DNA of 64,000 nt from Norana najaformis (taxonomy: Eukaryota; Annelida; Clitellata; Crassiclitellata; Hormogastridae). The position numbers were made by a program, and so were the translations under genes. The notes beneath the pieces are model-generated. The model had not been told where the DNA came from and searched no databases. It saw only the letters and a program-made list of their open reading frames with translations. The first letter of the stretch is position 1. Every line of letters begins with the position of its first letter. The DNA is taken from the NCBI GenBank assembly GCA_964023275.1, contig OZ029914.1:29897707-29961706 (forward strand), given 5' to 3'. Positions 44,040 to 55,934 of this stretch are shown here, in pieces.

Positions 44040-45070
44040 TGACACGTGACATGACGATGCTATAAGTGTATCCTGAGGTTCAGTCGGTTTCCAGCAAACA
44101 TCACGTCATCATTATAGTCATGAATCTATATTTAGTCGTATGTCTTCTGTTTGGCATAATAATCACGCATGAAACTATGACTGTGACCTTGATAATGATC
44201 AACCTAGTGCGAATCATGGAAATCTCAGGGCCAAGCATACCATTAGTGTCCGTGGTTCTGATTTCTATATTTTCTTTGCAGACTTGGCCCCACTGCAAAG
44301 TAAACGGGTTTAGCGGCTTTAGCATGGCTTTCTTTCGTCAATAGATCTTGTAACGCAACCTTGATAAAAAGATATACAAGGTAGTCGTCCACCAGTCAAT
44401 ATCGGAATAAGCGGCCAGCGGTCTTTGTAGGTTCGGCTTTGAATTGAAATTCTGTGATGTATCTTCTTTTCGTGGCCATATGAGAAGCATTAGCGTCGAA
44501 AATGCGATTCCTGTCCTGATTAGCTTAGCGTCTGACCATAGCGATTCACTTTCCGAGCTAATCGTCGAAGTTTCTGGAAAAAGCATGTTTTGCAGATGCC
44601 ATTTGTCGCTAAAAATGTCTAACAAGGCTTCGAAGTCTATTTCATTTCAAGCTTTCTGCCGATAGCATTTTCAGTTAGCCTAAAATTTGGTGCAGCACGG
44701 TTTTCTTTATCGGTCACACGTTTGATCAGTGATTATGAGGTTGCTAGTTCGACCCCGTGTAACGACTCTGGGCAACTTGTTTGCGCACGCATACTTCTGT
44801 CCCCAAGCAGTATAATTTGGTACCGGCGTAAGCTGGGAAGTAAACGACAAGTCCTGCTATGCACTGATCCCGTGTCCTTTTGCTAGCACGCCATATGTCC
44901 ATCAATGCTTTATACAGATACCCTTAAATTCAACTTGAGTAATAGTCGTTGTTGTTGACTACTAACATACATATCTGACTTACATAACATCACCAATGTT
45001 CTCGCATATCCAAAAACAACAACGTGGAAGAGTCACGCTTTTACGAGGTATATAAAAGGCGCTATATTTA
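44040..45070. other. Anonymous DNA with a tRNA-like B-box word
   Basis: AGTTCGACCCC at about 44747-44757, preceded by TCGGTCACACG, could be the head of a second SINE family, but no tail or second copy was found. ORFs of 73-95 codons at 44.07-44.67 kb have no motif. Confidence 0.35.
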
Positions 45071-45075
45071 GTGCC

Positions 45076-45180
45076 TAGACACATACATACATAGATACAT
45101 ACATACATACACACATGCATATATACATACATACACGCACATATATGCATAAATAGATGTATGCATGCATACATACACAT
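45076..45180. repeat. CATA microsatellite
   Basis: An imperfect CATA/CATG run. Confidence 0.9.
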
Positions 45181-45399
45181 GCCCAATTTTTTACAAAAAG
45201 AGCTAAGAACTATCAACAAAGTGAAGAAAATAGAGCACACGATATGGATGGAAGTACTACGTACGCAACCATTTCAAAGAGCAAGACAAGAATATGCGTT
45301 GTTAAATTTAATGATCACTATAGGTAGATGGGTTGCATCATTTAATGCTTATAATTTCACTTCATTTATTGCTATAATTTAATGCTTTGTTACAAAGCT

Positions 45400-46565
45400 C
45401 CAACAACATGAAGAAATATTAGACGATTAAGAAAATCTATTATCGTTCCAGCATACAACAAGAAATGAAGATCCATACGAGTGCAAGAGACGCATGGAGA
45501 AATTAGTCTACAGATGTGACATATGCTTGAGAAAAAACTTCAAAAACTGAACACAACCAGAAAGTCTTCTTCAACTTCAAAGACCAGACAAACATTCAGC
45601 AGCATAGGGCATGGCCTAATGTTGAGAGCGATGCAAAGTTCGGAAGAAATTGATAAAACTTGTACAAGTAACCAGAGATATAACTAGTCTTTTAGTCTTT
45701 AAGTGCGATAGAAGTAGGTGAAAGTTCACGGAACAAATCCAGACAAAAACGGGGTACGTCAAGGATGCAACTTAGAAACAGAAGCAATTATGGCTTTTAC
45801 CCCAAACAACATCGCCGCAGGAATCAAACCAAACGGAGGTTGGTAAATAATCTTAGACTTGCTGACTATATTGGCCTCCTAACTAGGAGAGAGAACAGAC
45901 CGTCAAGAAATTACGATACACATAAACAAAATTAGCAGATTCAACGCAGAGTAAACTACAGCAATGTTTATCGCAAAACAAACAAAGAAATACCAAAAAT
46001 ATCATCATCTAAGAATAATTTTTAATGGTATATCAATTTTTGTATTTCTTTAGTGAAAGAACCGCAGATAGCAATAGCGAAAAGGGCCAAAATATGGAGA
46101 AGCAGGGAAGTAAACAAAACAAAAAATACACGAGACAATGATGCAACCCATCTACCCATAGTGATCAGAATGCTGGTCAATAAGACTCCAAAATAAGAAA
46201 AGAATAATTACAAGATAAATGAGGTGGTTATGGAAAGAATTGGAAAATAATGAAATACGACTTACCTTGGCTATGCAGACAATCCTGCTGGATAAAGTCG
46301 CTCAGCGAAGACTCCGACAGAATTCCACACAACTCACTGCATGTGAGATTTAAAGGAACGAGAAATGAAGGAAGACCATGACGACGCTAGACACTTTAAA
46401 CGAGGAAATAAGACTGACTGTACAAGAGAAAAGCACTAGATTTGACAAATGACAGAAAAGATTGGAGATTTTTGAGATCATTTTATGGCACCATCGTCGC
46501 CAAATATCTGTCGTCAGGAATGGACGGTGATGATGATGATAATGATGATGATGATAGTGACTATG
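45400..46565 (+). pseudogene. Heavily decayed LINE with a GAT tail
   Basis: Islands of reverse-transcriptase similarity appear in order: KVHGTNPDKNGVRQGCNL-like residues near 45720-45775 (motif B region), then NLRLADYIGLL near 45855 (degraded YADD region). After that come NEEIRLTVQEKSTRF near 46400 and MTNDRKDWRFLRSFYGTIVA at 46442-46500. The end is a GATGATGATGATAATGATG tail (46529-46558). Stops and frame changes are frequent. It is the same group as the 4.5-kb and 56-kb fragments. Confidence 0.7.
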
Positions 46566-46849
46566 TTGCTGCTGAGAAAAAGAATACAGCACCTGCTGTC
46601 GATGCAGCACTTAGCCCATTAAAGCTCCTCTGTGCATTATTACACGAACTTCCTCAATTAAGCTAATTGTTTTACAGTTAAATGTGACTGCTAATGTTGT
46701 GTTTGTTCCATTAAAGTTGTTGTTGCTGAAGTCTCCTTAAGCTTCCAAAAATAAAGCAATGTACGACTCAATTGAGTTCCTGATTTTCGACGGTAGAGAA
46801 AAAGCTAAAAGGAAGTACCGTTAAGTGAAATTGGATTAACGTTCTCGCT

Positions 46850-47120
46850 TGTTGTCTCTTCTTATGTCTGTGTCTGTGTCTATGCCTATGTCTGTATCTC
46901 TGTCTGTGTCTCTGCCTCCAGTTCTGCTTCTTCTTCTTCTCTCATACTGTCTTATCTTCTAACTCTGTCTCTTTCTCTTTTTTGTCCGAAACTGTTTCCA
47001 GTCTGTATTTACATGTATAACACTACATCAGTCTCCGTATCAGTCTCTATCTCAGTCTTTGCATCTCTTTCCGTTTCTGGTAATGTCACTGTATCTACCT
47101 CTGTATCAAGCTGTCTATAT
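46850..47120. repeat. Degenerate TGTCTC/TCTG-rich region
   Basis: Imperfect TCTGTGTCTGTG and CTCTGTCTC words with pyrimidine-rich flanks. It looks like a mutated microsatellite. Confidence 0.6.
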
Positions 47121-47124
47121 CTGC

Positions 47125-47650
47125 CTCCTTAAATTAATAACACATTCCCTCTCTATCGCGCGTTTACCTGCATACATGAAAACACATCAAGTGCACTTAG
47201 GTCTCGCTTTTCTGTTTCCGCCTCATGTTTATTACATCATCTCTGCCTCTCGTCTATTTTTTCCTTTAGCCAATGTTACATTTCTTCAAACCATAGCAAT
47301 ATCGTGCTGCTGCTGATTTTGATTTTTTAACATCTTGGCCTCATAATAGCGACGGTCTTACTTTCATCATAAACTGAGACGAAGCCTCGCTATTATCTCC
47401 GGAATGCAAGAGAAATGACTCGCACTGGCATTTCAGCGCTTCTTAGCTTCAGTTCAATTGCTTTCCTTAGTACCTTCTATTCTATTCTTGTAAATTATGT
47501 TCTAAATTCAGGACTCATTCTACGGCGTCCTTATCGCAACGTTCGATGCGTCAATCGAGGGTCTCATAGAAGTGAAACATAAAGGTCAGAGCTGGAAAGA
47601 AAATTTCATGGTTTAGGAAGAATCCTCCGAGAAAGCGGGAGACATACTAT
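47125..47650. other. Anonymous DNA
   Basis: I see nothing supportable. Confidence 0.4.
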
Positions 47651-47654
47651 ATTT

Positions 47655-47815
47655 TGGTAATCGTAATAGTAATCGTAATTCCGAGAATTCTACAGCGCCC
47701 AACGAAAGTCACGTCGCGGTGACCATCTTATTCACAGGCGCTCAGTCTAAACAAAATCGATAGGCAAAAGGGTTTGGTTCCAGTCAAGATCCAAGAGAGA
47801 CAGCGTGGCAGCTAT
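47655..47815 (-). mobile_element. Family-B 3' end, minus strand
   Basis: Plus-strand GGTAATCGTAATAGTAATCG then CCGAGAATTCTACAGCGCCC then AAATCGATAGGCAAAAGGG is the reverse complement of the 20195-20325 element, in the same block order. Confidence 0.65.
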
Positions 47816-47949
47816 AAGGTGGTGGTGTTTGGGTTTGGAGAGGAGAGAGAGGTAAGAGGAATAAGGGGTGTGCGAGTTCCATCTAGATTAAGTTTCAGAG
47901 CTTGATCTTTTATTCTACTAATTTGTAAATAACAGCGCGTACTTTGTTC

Positions 47950-49136
47950 TCAGCACTTTGTTACCCAGGCTGAGCATCTGCCCTTAAATGTTGATACTTC
48001 CAGTGACCAGATTTGACCTCCTCGGCCTTGCTTGATACCAAGGCAATGAATTCTTAGACAATGAGTTATGCAAGAATCTCTTATGGCCTCGACTACCTGG
48101 GCTATGACCTCGGTCTTGTGGGTTTTGGCCTCGTTAGCATCACTGGATAGTCTATTTCTTTGACGATTGAATCTGAAACGAAAGTCGGTTTGTTTAATGT
48201 TCCATGTAGCAGCGATTGATCTTCTTCTAGCGTAAGCGCTTCTTGCCTCCCCCCAATTGCAAGCGCCATCGCCAGGGAACTGAACAGTCAATTAGTAGTC
48301 TGCCACTGAAACGTTCTTGCGGACAGACATCCACAATGTGCACCATTTCTGTCTGTACTAAGACACAAGAAGCGTCTTTTCCAGGATCAGCCGTAAGTAG
48401 AACGTTCTCGGTCATTTCATCGATCTGAAACCAAGGTTTAGAAACTCAAGTAAAATGTCACAGCCTGCAGCGGTTCCTAGTTTCGCATATTTAAGCGCTG
48501 CATGAAGAACAGCAACCTTTAATTTTTCAGGGCTGTCATCTTCTACTAGCTGGTTGCAAAATTTTCGCCATTCGTCTTGAACCTGGCATCGATGTTGCTT
48601 CTCAAGTGGTGCTTTAGTCACCCGGATAAGATGACCTGCAACTACATCGGTTCTTACAAGAGAACGATTTGGAACCGATGGTTTCTGAGTTCCCCCCCCC
48701 CCAATGGCGAGTAAGATCCAGCATTTCCGGTTTGATTTCAAAGCTGATGTTTTCTGTTGTTTCCATTCAACGTACACTGCTTGCTGGGTCCAGGGATTTA
48801 ATAAAGTGATCAGCAATATCAGGGTCAAACCAGAATCTTCATGTTGTTCCCATAGAGCCTGAAACGCAGCGTTCATGCACGGTTTCAGACAGGTCTACAG
48901 CCACTAGGACTTGACACACTGGCTGTTTTGGAGAGCCAGATCTTGAAAACGTCGGTATGCTTCCTCGATCGGAACGATTCGTGTTGAAATTGTGATTGCA
49001 CTACGTTCCAAAGCGTTATTGTACTACTCCCAAATAGCTTCCCGAAAACTCCAGGGACGTTTAGACGAGCGATGTACGCAGCTGGATTCCGATGTGGATG
49101 GCTAGTGGTCTGTGTTGGGATCCGCTCTTGATGCAT
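47950..49136 (-). other. Cluster of unidentified minus-strand ORFs
   Basis: Three non-overlapping ORFs follow each other on the minus strand: 48885-49136 (83 codons), 48412-48876 (154 codons) and 47950-48291 (113 codons), with a 62-codon ORF between the last two in another frame. They do not look like microsatellite translations and could be pieces of one decayed gene. The 154-codon piece has PEKLKVAVLHAALKYAKLGT and DEWRKFCNQLV but I do not recognise a family. A run of nine C at 48695-48703 could mark a frameshift. Confidence 0.3.
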
Positions 49137-49561
49137 TTCTAAAGTGGCGCTATGTAAGTTATAGAAGTCATTAGACTAAGTCGTCACGTTGCTCTTGATC
49201 ACAGGACATTTCTCGTAACGTCTTGTAAACGATTATTGACTTGGAACGCGAGTGTCTTGGGGTTTTGATGAAATGGGCGACTAATCAGGTTTCGATCGGC
49301 CCCGTTACTTTCTCTCGAATCTTCTTTATCCGTGATTTAATTTAGACATCGTTGTGTTTCCAATTGTTTAAAAGTCTTAATTGAATTTGTGTTAGAAACA
49401 TTTATTTCAGTGTCAATACACCAATTGCTATCGCTCGCTCTGTATGTCCCGCCCTGTGTCTCTTTTCGCATGTCTGTCTCACCCATTCACACACACTGTT
49501 TCCATCGTTGTCACTCGACGCATGCCAAGCCGTTCTTCTGAAATAATCGCATTTTCGAATT

Positions 49562-49602
49562 TATCATCATCATCGTCGTCGTCGTCATCATCATCATCAT
49601 TG
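49562..49602. repeat. ATC trinucleotide microsatellite
   Basis: An ATC/GTC triplet run ending in TTGTCGACG. Confidence 0.9.
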
Positions 49603-49609
49603 TCGACGA

Positions 49610-50165
49610 TCTTTCTTAGTTGACAACGATCGAGCTTCGAACGGTCGACTTGGTCGATTGGTAGCGTAGCGTAAACTCCAGTAAAGATGCACAGTCTTTG
49701 ATTTTCAAAATTGTAATTTAAACAAACAGTTCAATTACAACAGTACTTGAATCGTCACAGTTTCTAAACGCACGAATCTATCAACGACATTTGTAACTCA
49801 AACTCAACTTCAGAGGTTTTCAGGCCAATGTTACAAATCTTCGCTTTCTCTTAACAAAGTATTTGCGTCTGCTTTTATAGGCTGTTTCCCGCCAAGAAGC
49901 AGACCAGTACAAACCGGTTTAGACCGGGTTCCCGTTTTTGCAGAATACTGGGATTCCAAAAATCCGCTGATAATTACTGCTGACGTCAGCCTGCCTCCTC
50001 GAAGAATGCCATCGGCCAATCACACCACCCCCACCATGTGTTCGATGCATGCCAGCCAACACGTGATCCGTGCTTGTACAAAGAACTCAATAACCCGACG
50101 ACTCGTAGAAAATTTCATATACAAACGTTCACTTAAAATCTGCTAACTAAGCAGCGCAATACCGT
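49610..50165 (+). repeat. Dispersed ~0.5-kb non-coding repeat, copy 3
   Basis: CGAGCTTCGAACGGTCGAC and TTGGTAGCGTAGCG at the left resemble 36760-36810. The body has CAGTACTTGAATCGTCAC, CGCACGAATCTATCAACGAC followed by ATTTGTAACTCAAAC, and TTTTATAGGCTGTTTCCCGC. The right end, ATACAAACG...GCTAACTAAGCAGCG, matches the end of copy 2. Confidence 0.5.
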
Positions 50166-50169
50166 TACA

Positions 50170-50266
50170 GTCGTCATCATTGTCGTCATCATCATCATGG
50201 TCATCATATTCGTAATCGTCATAATCATATCATCATTGCAGTTATCACCGTCATTGTCATCGTGTT
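50170..50266. repeat. Degenerate ATC microsatellite
   Basis: Imperfect ATC/GTC triplets with TCATATCATC interruptions. Confidence 0.8.
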
Positions 50267-50466
50267 GTTAAATTGGAGAGTTCGTATGAAGTCGGTTTGA
50301 GCAAAATATTACCCAGCGTCGTTGTCAACGTGGTAGGAAGTGTGGTAGTAGTAATGGTAGGTTTACCTGCTTTTGAAAGAGCGTTGACCTGTCACTAAAT
50401 AATGCTGCGTTTCTCCTGCAACAATTTGGGTAATTACAAATGAACTATTCTTAATTTGAAGTAACT

Positions 50467-53400
50467 GGTGCCCTGGTCAGTCTCTATTCCTATTGGCATA
50501 ATCCAGATTTCCCTTGGCATAATATATACTGCGATTGGCACAACCCAGATTCCTGTGGGCACCACCCAGATTGACATTGGCACAACCCAGATTCCTTTGG
50601 ACACAACCCAGATTGGCATTGGCACACCCAGATTCCTGTGGGCACCACCCAGATTGACATTGGCACAACCCAGATTCCTGTGGACACAAACCAGATTGAC
50701 ATTGGCACACCCAGATTCCTTTGGACACAACCCAGATTGGCATTGGCACACCCAGATTCCTTTGGACACAACCCAGATTGGCATTGGCACACCCAGATTC
50801 CTGTGGGCACCACCCAGATTGACATTGGCACAACCCAGATTCCTTTGGACACAACCCAGATTGGCATTGGCACACCCAGATTCCTGTGGGCACCACCCAG
50901 ATTGACATTGGCACAACCCAGATTCCTGTGGACACAAACCAGATTGACATTGGCACACCCAGATTCCTTTGGACACAACCCAGATTGGCATTGGCACACC
51001 CAGATTCCTGTGGGCACCACCCAGATTGACATTGGCACAACCCAGATTCCTTTGGACATAACCCAGATTGACATTGGCACAACCCAGATTCCTTTGAACA
51101 TAACCCAGATTGACATTGGCACACCCAGATTCCTTTGGACATAACCCAGATTGACATTGGCACAACCCAGATTCCTGTGGACACAAACCAGATTGACAAT
51201 GGCACAACCCAGATTCCTGTGGACACAACCCAGATTGACATTGGCACACCCAGATTCCTTTGGACATAACCCAGATTGGCATTGGCACAGTCCATATTCC
51301 TTTGGACACAACCCAGATTGACATTGGCAAACCCAGATTCCTTTGGACACAACCCAGATTGGCATTGGCACACCCAGATTCCTGTGGACACCCCCCAGAT
51401 TGACATTGGCACAACCCAGATTCCTGTGGACACAAACCAGATTGACAATGGCACAACCCAGATTCCTGTGGACACAACCCAGATTGGCATTGGCACACCC
51501 AGATTCCTTTGGACATAACCCAGATTGGCATTGGCACACCCAGATTCCTGTGGACACAACCCAGATTGACATTGGCACACCCAGATTCCTGTGGGCACCA
51601 CCCAGATTGACATTGGCACAACCCAGATTCCTTTGGACATAACCCAGATTGACATTGGCACAACCCAGATTCCTTTGGACATAACCCAGATTGACATTGG
51701 CACACCCAGATTCCTTTGGACATAACCCAGATTGACATTGGCACAACCCAGATTCCTGTGGGCACCACCCAGATTGACATTGGCACAACCCAGATTCCTG
51801 TGGACACAAACCAGATTGACAATGGCACAACCCAGATTCCTTTGGACACAACCCAGATTGACATTGGCACAACCCAGATTCCTTTGGACACAACCCAGAT
51901 TGGCATTGGCACACCCAGATTCCTGTGGGCACCACCCAGATTGACATTGGCACACCCAGATTCCTGTGGACACAAACCAGATTGGCATTGGCACACCCAG
52001 ATTCCTTTGGACATAACCCAGATTGGCATTGGCACACCCAGATTCCTGTGTACACAACCCAGATTGACATTGGCACACCCAGATTCCTTTGGACATAACC
52101 CAGATTGACATTGGCACACCCAGATTTCTGTGGGCACCACCCAGATTGACATTGGCACAACCCAGATTCCTTTGGACATAACCCAGATTGACATTGGCAC
52201 AACCCAGATTCCTTTGGACATAACCCAGATTGACATTGGCACACCCAGATTCCTTTGGACATAACCCAGATTGACATTGGCACAACCCAGATTCCTGTGG
52301 ACACAAACCAGATTGACAATGGCACAACCCAGATTCCTTTGGACACAACCCAGATTGACATTGGCACAACCCAGATTCCTTTGGACACAACCCAGATTGG
52401 CATTGGCACACCCAGATTCCTGTGGGCACCACCCAGATTGACATTGGCACAACCCAGATTCCTGTGGACACAAACCAGATTGGCATTGGCACACCCAGAT
52501 TCCTTTGGACATAACCCAGATTGGCATTGGCACACCCAGATTCCTGTGTACACAACCCAGATTGACATTGGCACACCCAGATTCCTTTGGACATAACCCA
52601 GATTGGCATTGGCACACCCAGATTTCTGTGGGCACCACCCAGATTGACATTGGCACAACCCAGATTCCTTTGGACATAACCCAGATTGACATTGGCACAA
52701 CCCAGATTCCTTTGGACATAACCCAGATTGACATTGGCACACCCAGATTCCTTTGGACATAACCCAGATTGACATTGGCACAACCCAGATTCCTGTGGAC
52801 ACAAACCAGATTGACAATGGCACAACCCAGATTCCTGTGGACACAACCCAGATTGACATTGGCACACCCAGATTCCTTTGGACATAACCCAGATTGGCAT
52901 TGGCACAGTCCATATTCCTTTGGACACAACCCAGATTGACATTGGCAAACCCAGATTCCTTTGGACACAACCCAGATTGGCATTGGCACACCCAGATTCC
53001 TGTGGACACCCCCCAGATTGACATTGGCACACCCAGATTCCTTTGGACACAACCCAGATTGGCATTGGCACACCCAGATTCCTGTGGACACCCCCCAGAT
53101 TGGCATTGGCACACCCAGATTCCTTTGGACATAACCCAGATTGGCATTGGCACACCCAGATTCCTGTGGACACAACCCAGATTGACATTGGCACACCCAG
53201 ATTCCTGTGGGCACCACCCAGATTGACATTGGCACAACCCAGATTCCTTTGGACATAACCCAGATTGACATTGGCACACCCAGATTCCTTTAACCCAGAT
53301 TGACATTGGCACAACCCAGATTCCTGTGGGCACCACCCAGATTGGCACAACCCAGATTCCTGTGGACACAAACCAGATTGACAATGGCACAACCCAGATT

Positions 53401-55125
53401 CCTTTGGACACAACCCAGATTGACATTGGCACAACCCAGATTCCTTTGGACACAACCCAGATTGGCATTGGCACACCCAGATTCCTGTGGGCACCACCCA
53501 GATTGACATTGGCACACCCAGATTCCTGTGGACACAAACCAGATTGGCATTGGCACACCCAGATTCCTTTGGACATAACCCAGATTGGCATTGGCACACC
53601 CAGATTCCTGTGTACACAACCCAGATTGACATTGGCACACCCAGATTCCTTTGGACATAACCCAGATTGACATTGGCACACCCAGATTTCTGTGGGCACC
53701 ACCCAGATTGACATTGGCACAACCCAGATTCCTTTGGACATAACCCAGATTGACATTGGCACAACCCAGATTCCTTTGGACATAACCCAGATTGACATTG
53801 GCACACCCAGATTCCTTTGGACATAACCCAGATTGACATTGGCACAACCCAGATTCCTGTGGACACAAACCAGATTGACAATGGCACAACCCAGATTCCT
53901 TTGGACACAACCCAGATTGACATTGGCACAACCCAGATTCCTTTGGACACAACCCAGATTGGCATTGGCACACCCAGATTCCTGTGGGCACCACCCAGAT
54001 TGACATTGGCACAACCCAGATTCCTGTGGACACAAACCAGATTGGCATTGGCACACCCAGATTCCTTTGGACATAACCCAGATTGGCATTGGCACACAAC
54101 CCAGATTCCTGTGTACACAACCCAGATTGACATTGGCACACCCAGATTCCTTTGGACATAACCCAGATTGACATTGGCACAACCCAGATTCCTGTGGACA
54201 CAAACCAGATTGACAATGGCACAACCCAGATTCCTGTGGACACAACCCAGATTGACATTGGCACACCCAGATTCCTTTGGACATAACCCAGATTGGCATT
54301 GGCACAGTCCATATTCCTTTGGACACAACCCAGATTGACATTGGCAAACCCAGATTCCTTTGGACACAACCCAGATTGGCATTGGCACACCCAGATTCCT
54401 GTGGACACCCCCCAGATTGACATTGGCACAACCCAGATTCCTGTGGACACAAACCAGATTGACAATGGCACAACCCAGATTCCTGTGGACACAACCCAGA
54501 TTGGCATTGGCACACCCAGATTCCTTTGGACATAACCCAGATTGGCATTGGCACACCCAGATTCCTGTGGACACAACCCAGATTGACATTGGCACACCCA
54601 GATTCCTGTGGGCACCACCCAGATTGACATTGGCACAACCCAGATTCCTTTGGACATAACCCAGATTGACATTGGCACAACCCAGATTCCTTTGGACATA
54701 ACCCAGATTGACATTGGCACACCCAGATTCCTTTGGACATAACCCAGATTGACATTGGCACAACCCAGATTCCTGTGGGCACCACCCAGATTGACATTGG
54801 CACAACCCAGATTCCTGTGGACACAAACCAGATTGACAATGGCACAACCCAGATTCCTGTGGACACAACCCAGATTGGCATTGGCACACCCAGATTCCTT
54901 TGGACGTAACCCAGATTGGCATTGGCACAGTCCATATTCCTTTGGACACAACCCAGATTGACATTGGCAAACCCAGATTCCTTTGGACACAACCCAGATT
55001 GACATTGGCACAGTCCATATTCCTGTGGACACAACCCAGATTGACACTATCATAACCCAGATTCCCGCTGGCGCAACACATGTTCATGAACACAATCTAG
55101 ACCTTTGCACCGTTGTCTTATAAAT
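50467..55125 (+). mobile_element. Minisatellite-bearing element, expanded copy
   Basis: The left border (CTGGTCAGTC, ATTCCTATTGGCATAATCC, CTTGGCATAATATATACTGC) and the right border (TGTTCATGAACACAATCTAG then CTTTGCACCGTTGTCTTATA) both recur at 57463-57657 around only a few repeat units. In that plus-strand frame both copies begin with a WSV.IP.GIIQISLGIIY peptide and end in DLCTVVL and a stop. The two sites therefore look like copies of one dispersed element. Confidence 0.75.
50500..55065. repeat. Giant minisatellite of alternating ~21-bp half units
   Basis: Two half units alternate: CCCAGATTCCTGTGGGCACCA (or CCTTTGGACATAA) and CCCAGATTGACATTGGCACAA. One-base-shorter forms (CACACCCAG for CACAACCCAG) are common. 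About 4.56 kb corresponds to roughly 220 half units. Rare variants mark larger duplications: GCACAGTCCATATTCC at 51285, 52903, 54302, 54925 and 55008; CCTGTGTACACAACC near 52045, 52543, 53607 and 54108, pointing to a ~1.56-kb block duplication. Minus-strand ORFs of 587-1538 codons run through it in all frames; I interpret them as stop-free repeats. Confidence 0.97.
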
Positions 55126-55159
55126 TTCCTTGAATAGTAGACAATCCGCAACAGACTTG

Positions 55160-55372
55160 TTTCATTTCGCTCTCAAATTAAGACTTACATTTTGAAAATT
55201 ATCTAGCCACTGTAGGCTGCTTCCTTGTCGTAGTGGACTGATCGTTTGGATATACTGACCTGATTGGGGCTCGGTGTTGGTGCGCTATAGGTTGATGCCT
55301 TGTGCATTAGACACCGGAGCTATAGAAGTTATTAATTATTGAATTAATTAGTATTAACGATAAGAACAACAG
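55160..55372 (+). mobile_element. LINE 3' end, AATTAATT-tailed family
   Basis: AAATTAAGACTTACATTTTG, GCCACTGTAGGCTGC, TACTGACCTGATTG, AGGTTGATGCCTTGTGCATT and an ATTGAATTAATTAG tail match 32790-32985 in order. It begins about 35 bp after the minisatellite element. Confidence 0.7.
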
Positions 55373-55374
55373 AC

Positions 55375-55780
55375 TACGGTTTAGAACCTGGGCTGTAGTG
55401 GTGGGTTGCAGCTTTCCCGCTAGGTGATCAGACAGCCTAGTTCCGAGAACTAATACAAGTCGAGCAATTGCCAAAATCCCTCCATATCCGTGGAAAGAGC
55501 GGACTGGCTATCGCCATAAAATCGATTCAATGCTAAGCGGGTCTTTCCCCTTCGCCTTTCTCCTCCAAATCACAGCCTTCCACTCCCCTTCTAGCACCAA
55601 TTGAAGATCAGGAAATCCGCTTCAAGCGCATTTGATCAATGCCTGAATTCGACTACAGAGTTTGCCTGTCGACGTTTGATCTAGGACTTGATCTAGGACT
55701 TCGCGTTTGCCTCGGAAAACTGATTACATTCTGGGTAAACTTCACGTGTCATGGAGCCATTCACAACACTATTCTCCGTT
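55375..55780. other. Anonymous DNA
   Basis: Nothing supportable apart from a small CTAGGACTTGAT duplication near 55680. Confidence 0.4.
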
Positions 55781-55782
55781 TA

Positions 55783-55925
55783 TACATACATATATATACA
55801 TATGTATGTTATATTTATGTATACCTGCATTACGCATCAGACGTATATATATTCTATATGTACACAGATATATACATGTATGAATTCATATGTATTTTAT
55901 ATGTAAATATATGAAAACACATAGT
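55783..55925. repeat. AT-rich CATA/TATG microsatellite
   Basis: Imperfect ACATATATA and TATGTATG words over about 140 bp. Confidence 0.7.
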
Positions 55926-55934
55926 ACAGTATGA

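Noticed and set aside
50477-55093. ORFs of 1,538, 1,514 and 947 codons on the minus strand as genuine giant proteins
   Set aside because: All three frames are open over the same DNA, which is a 21-bp minisatellite with frequent one-base length changes. Openness follows from the unit lacking stops, not from selection on one frame.
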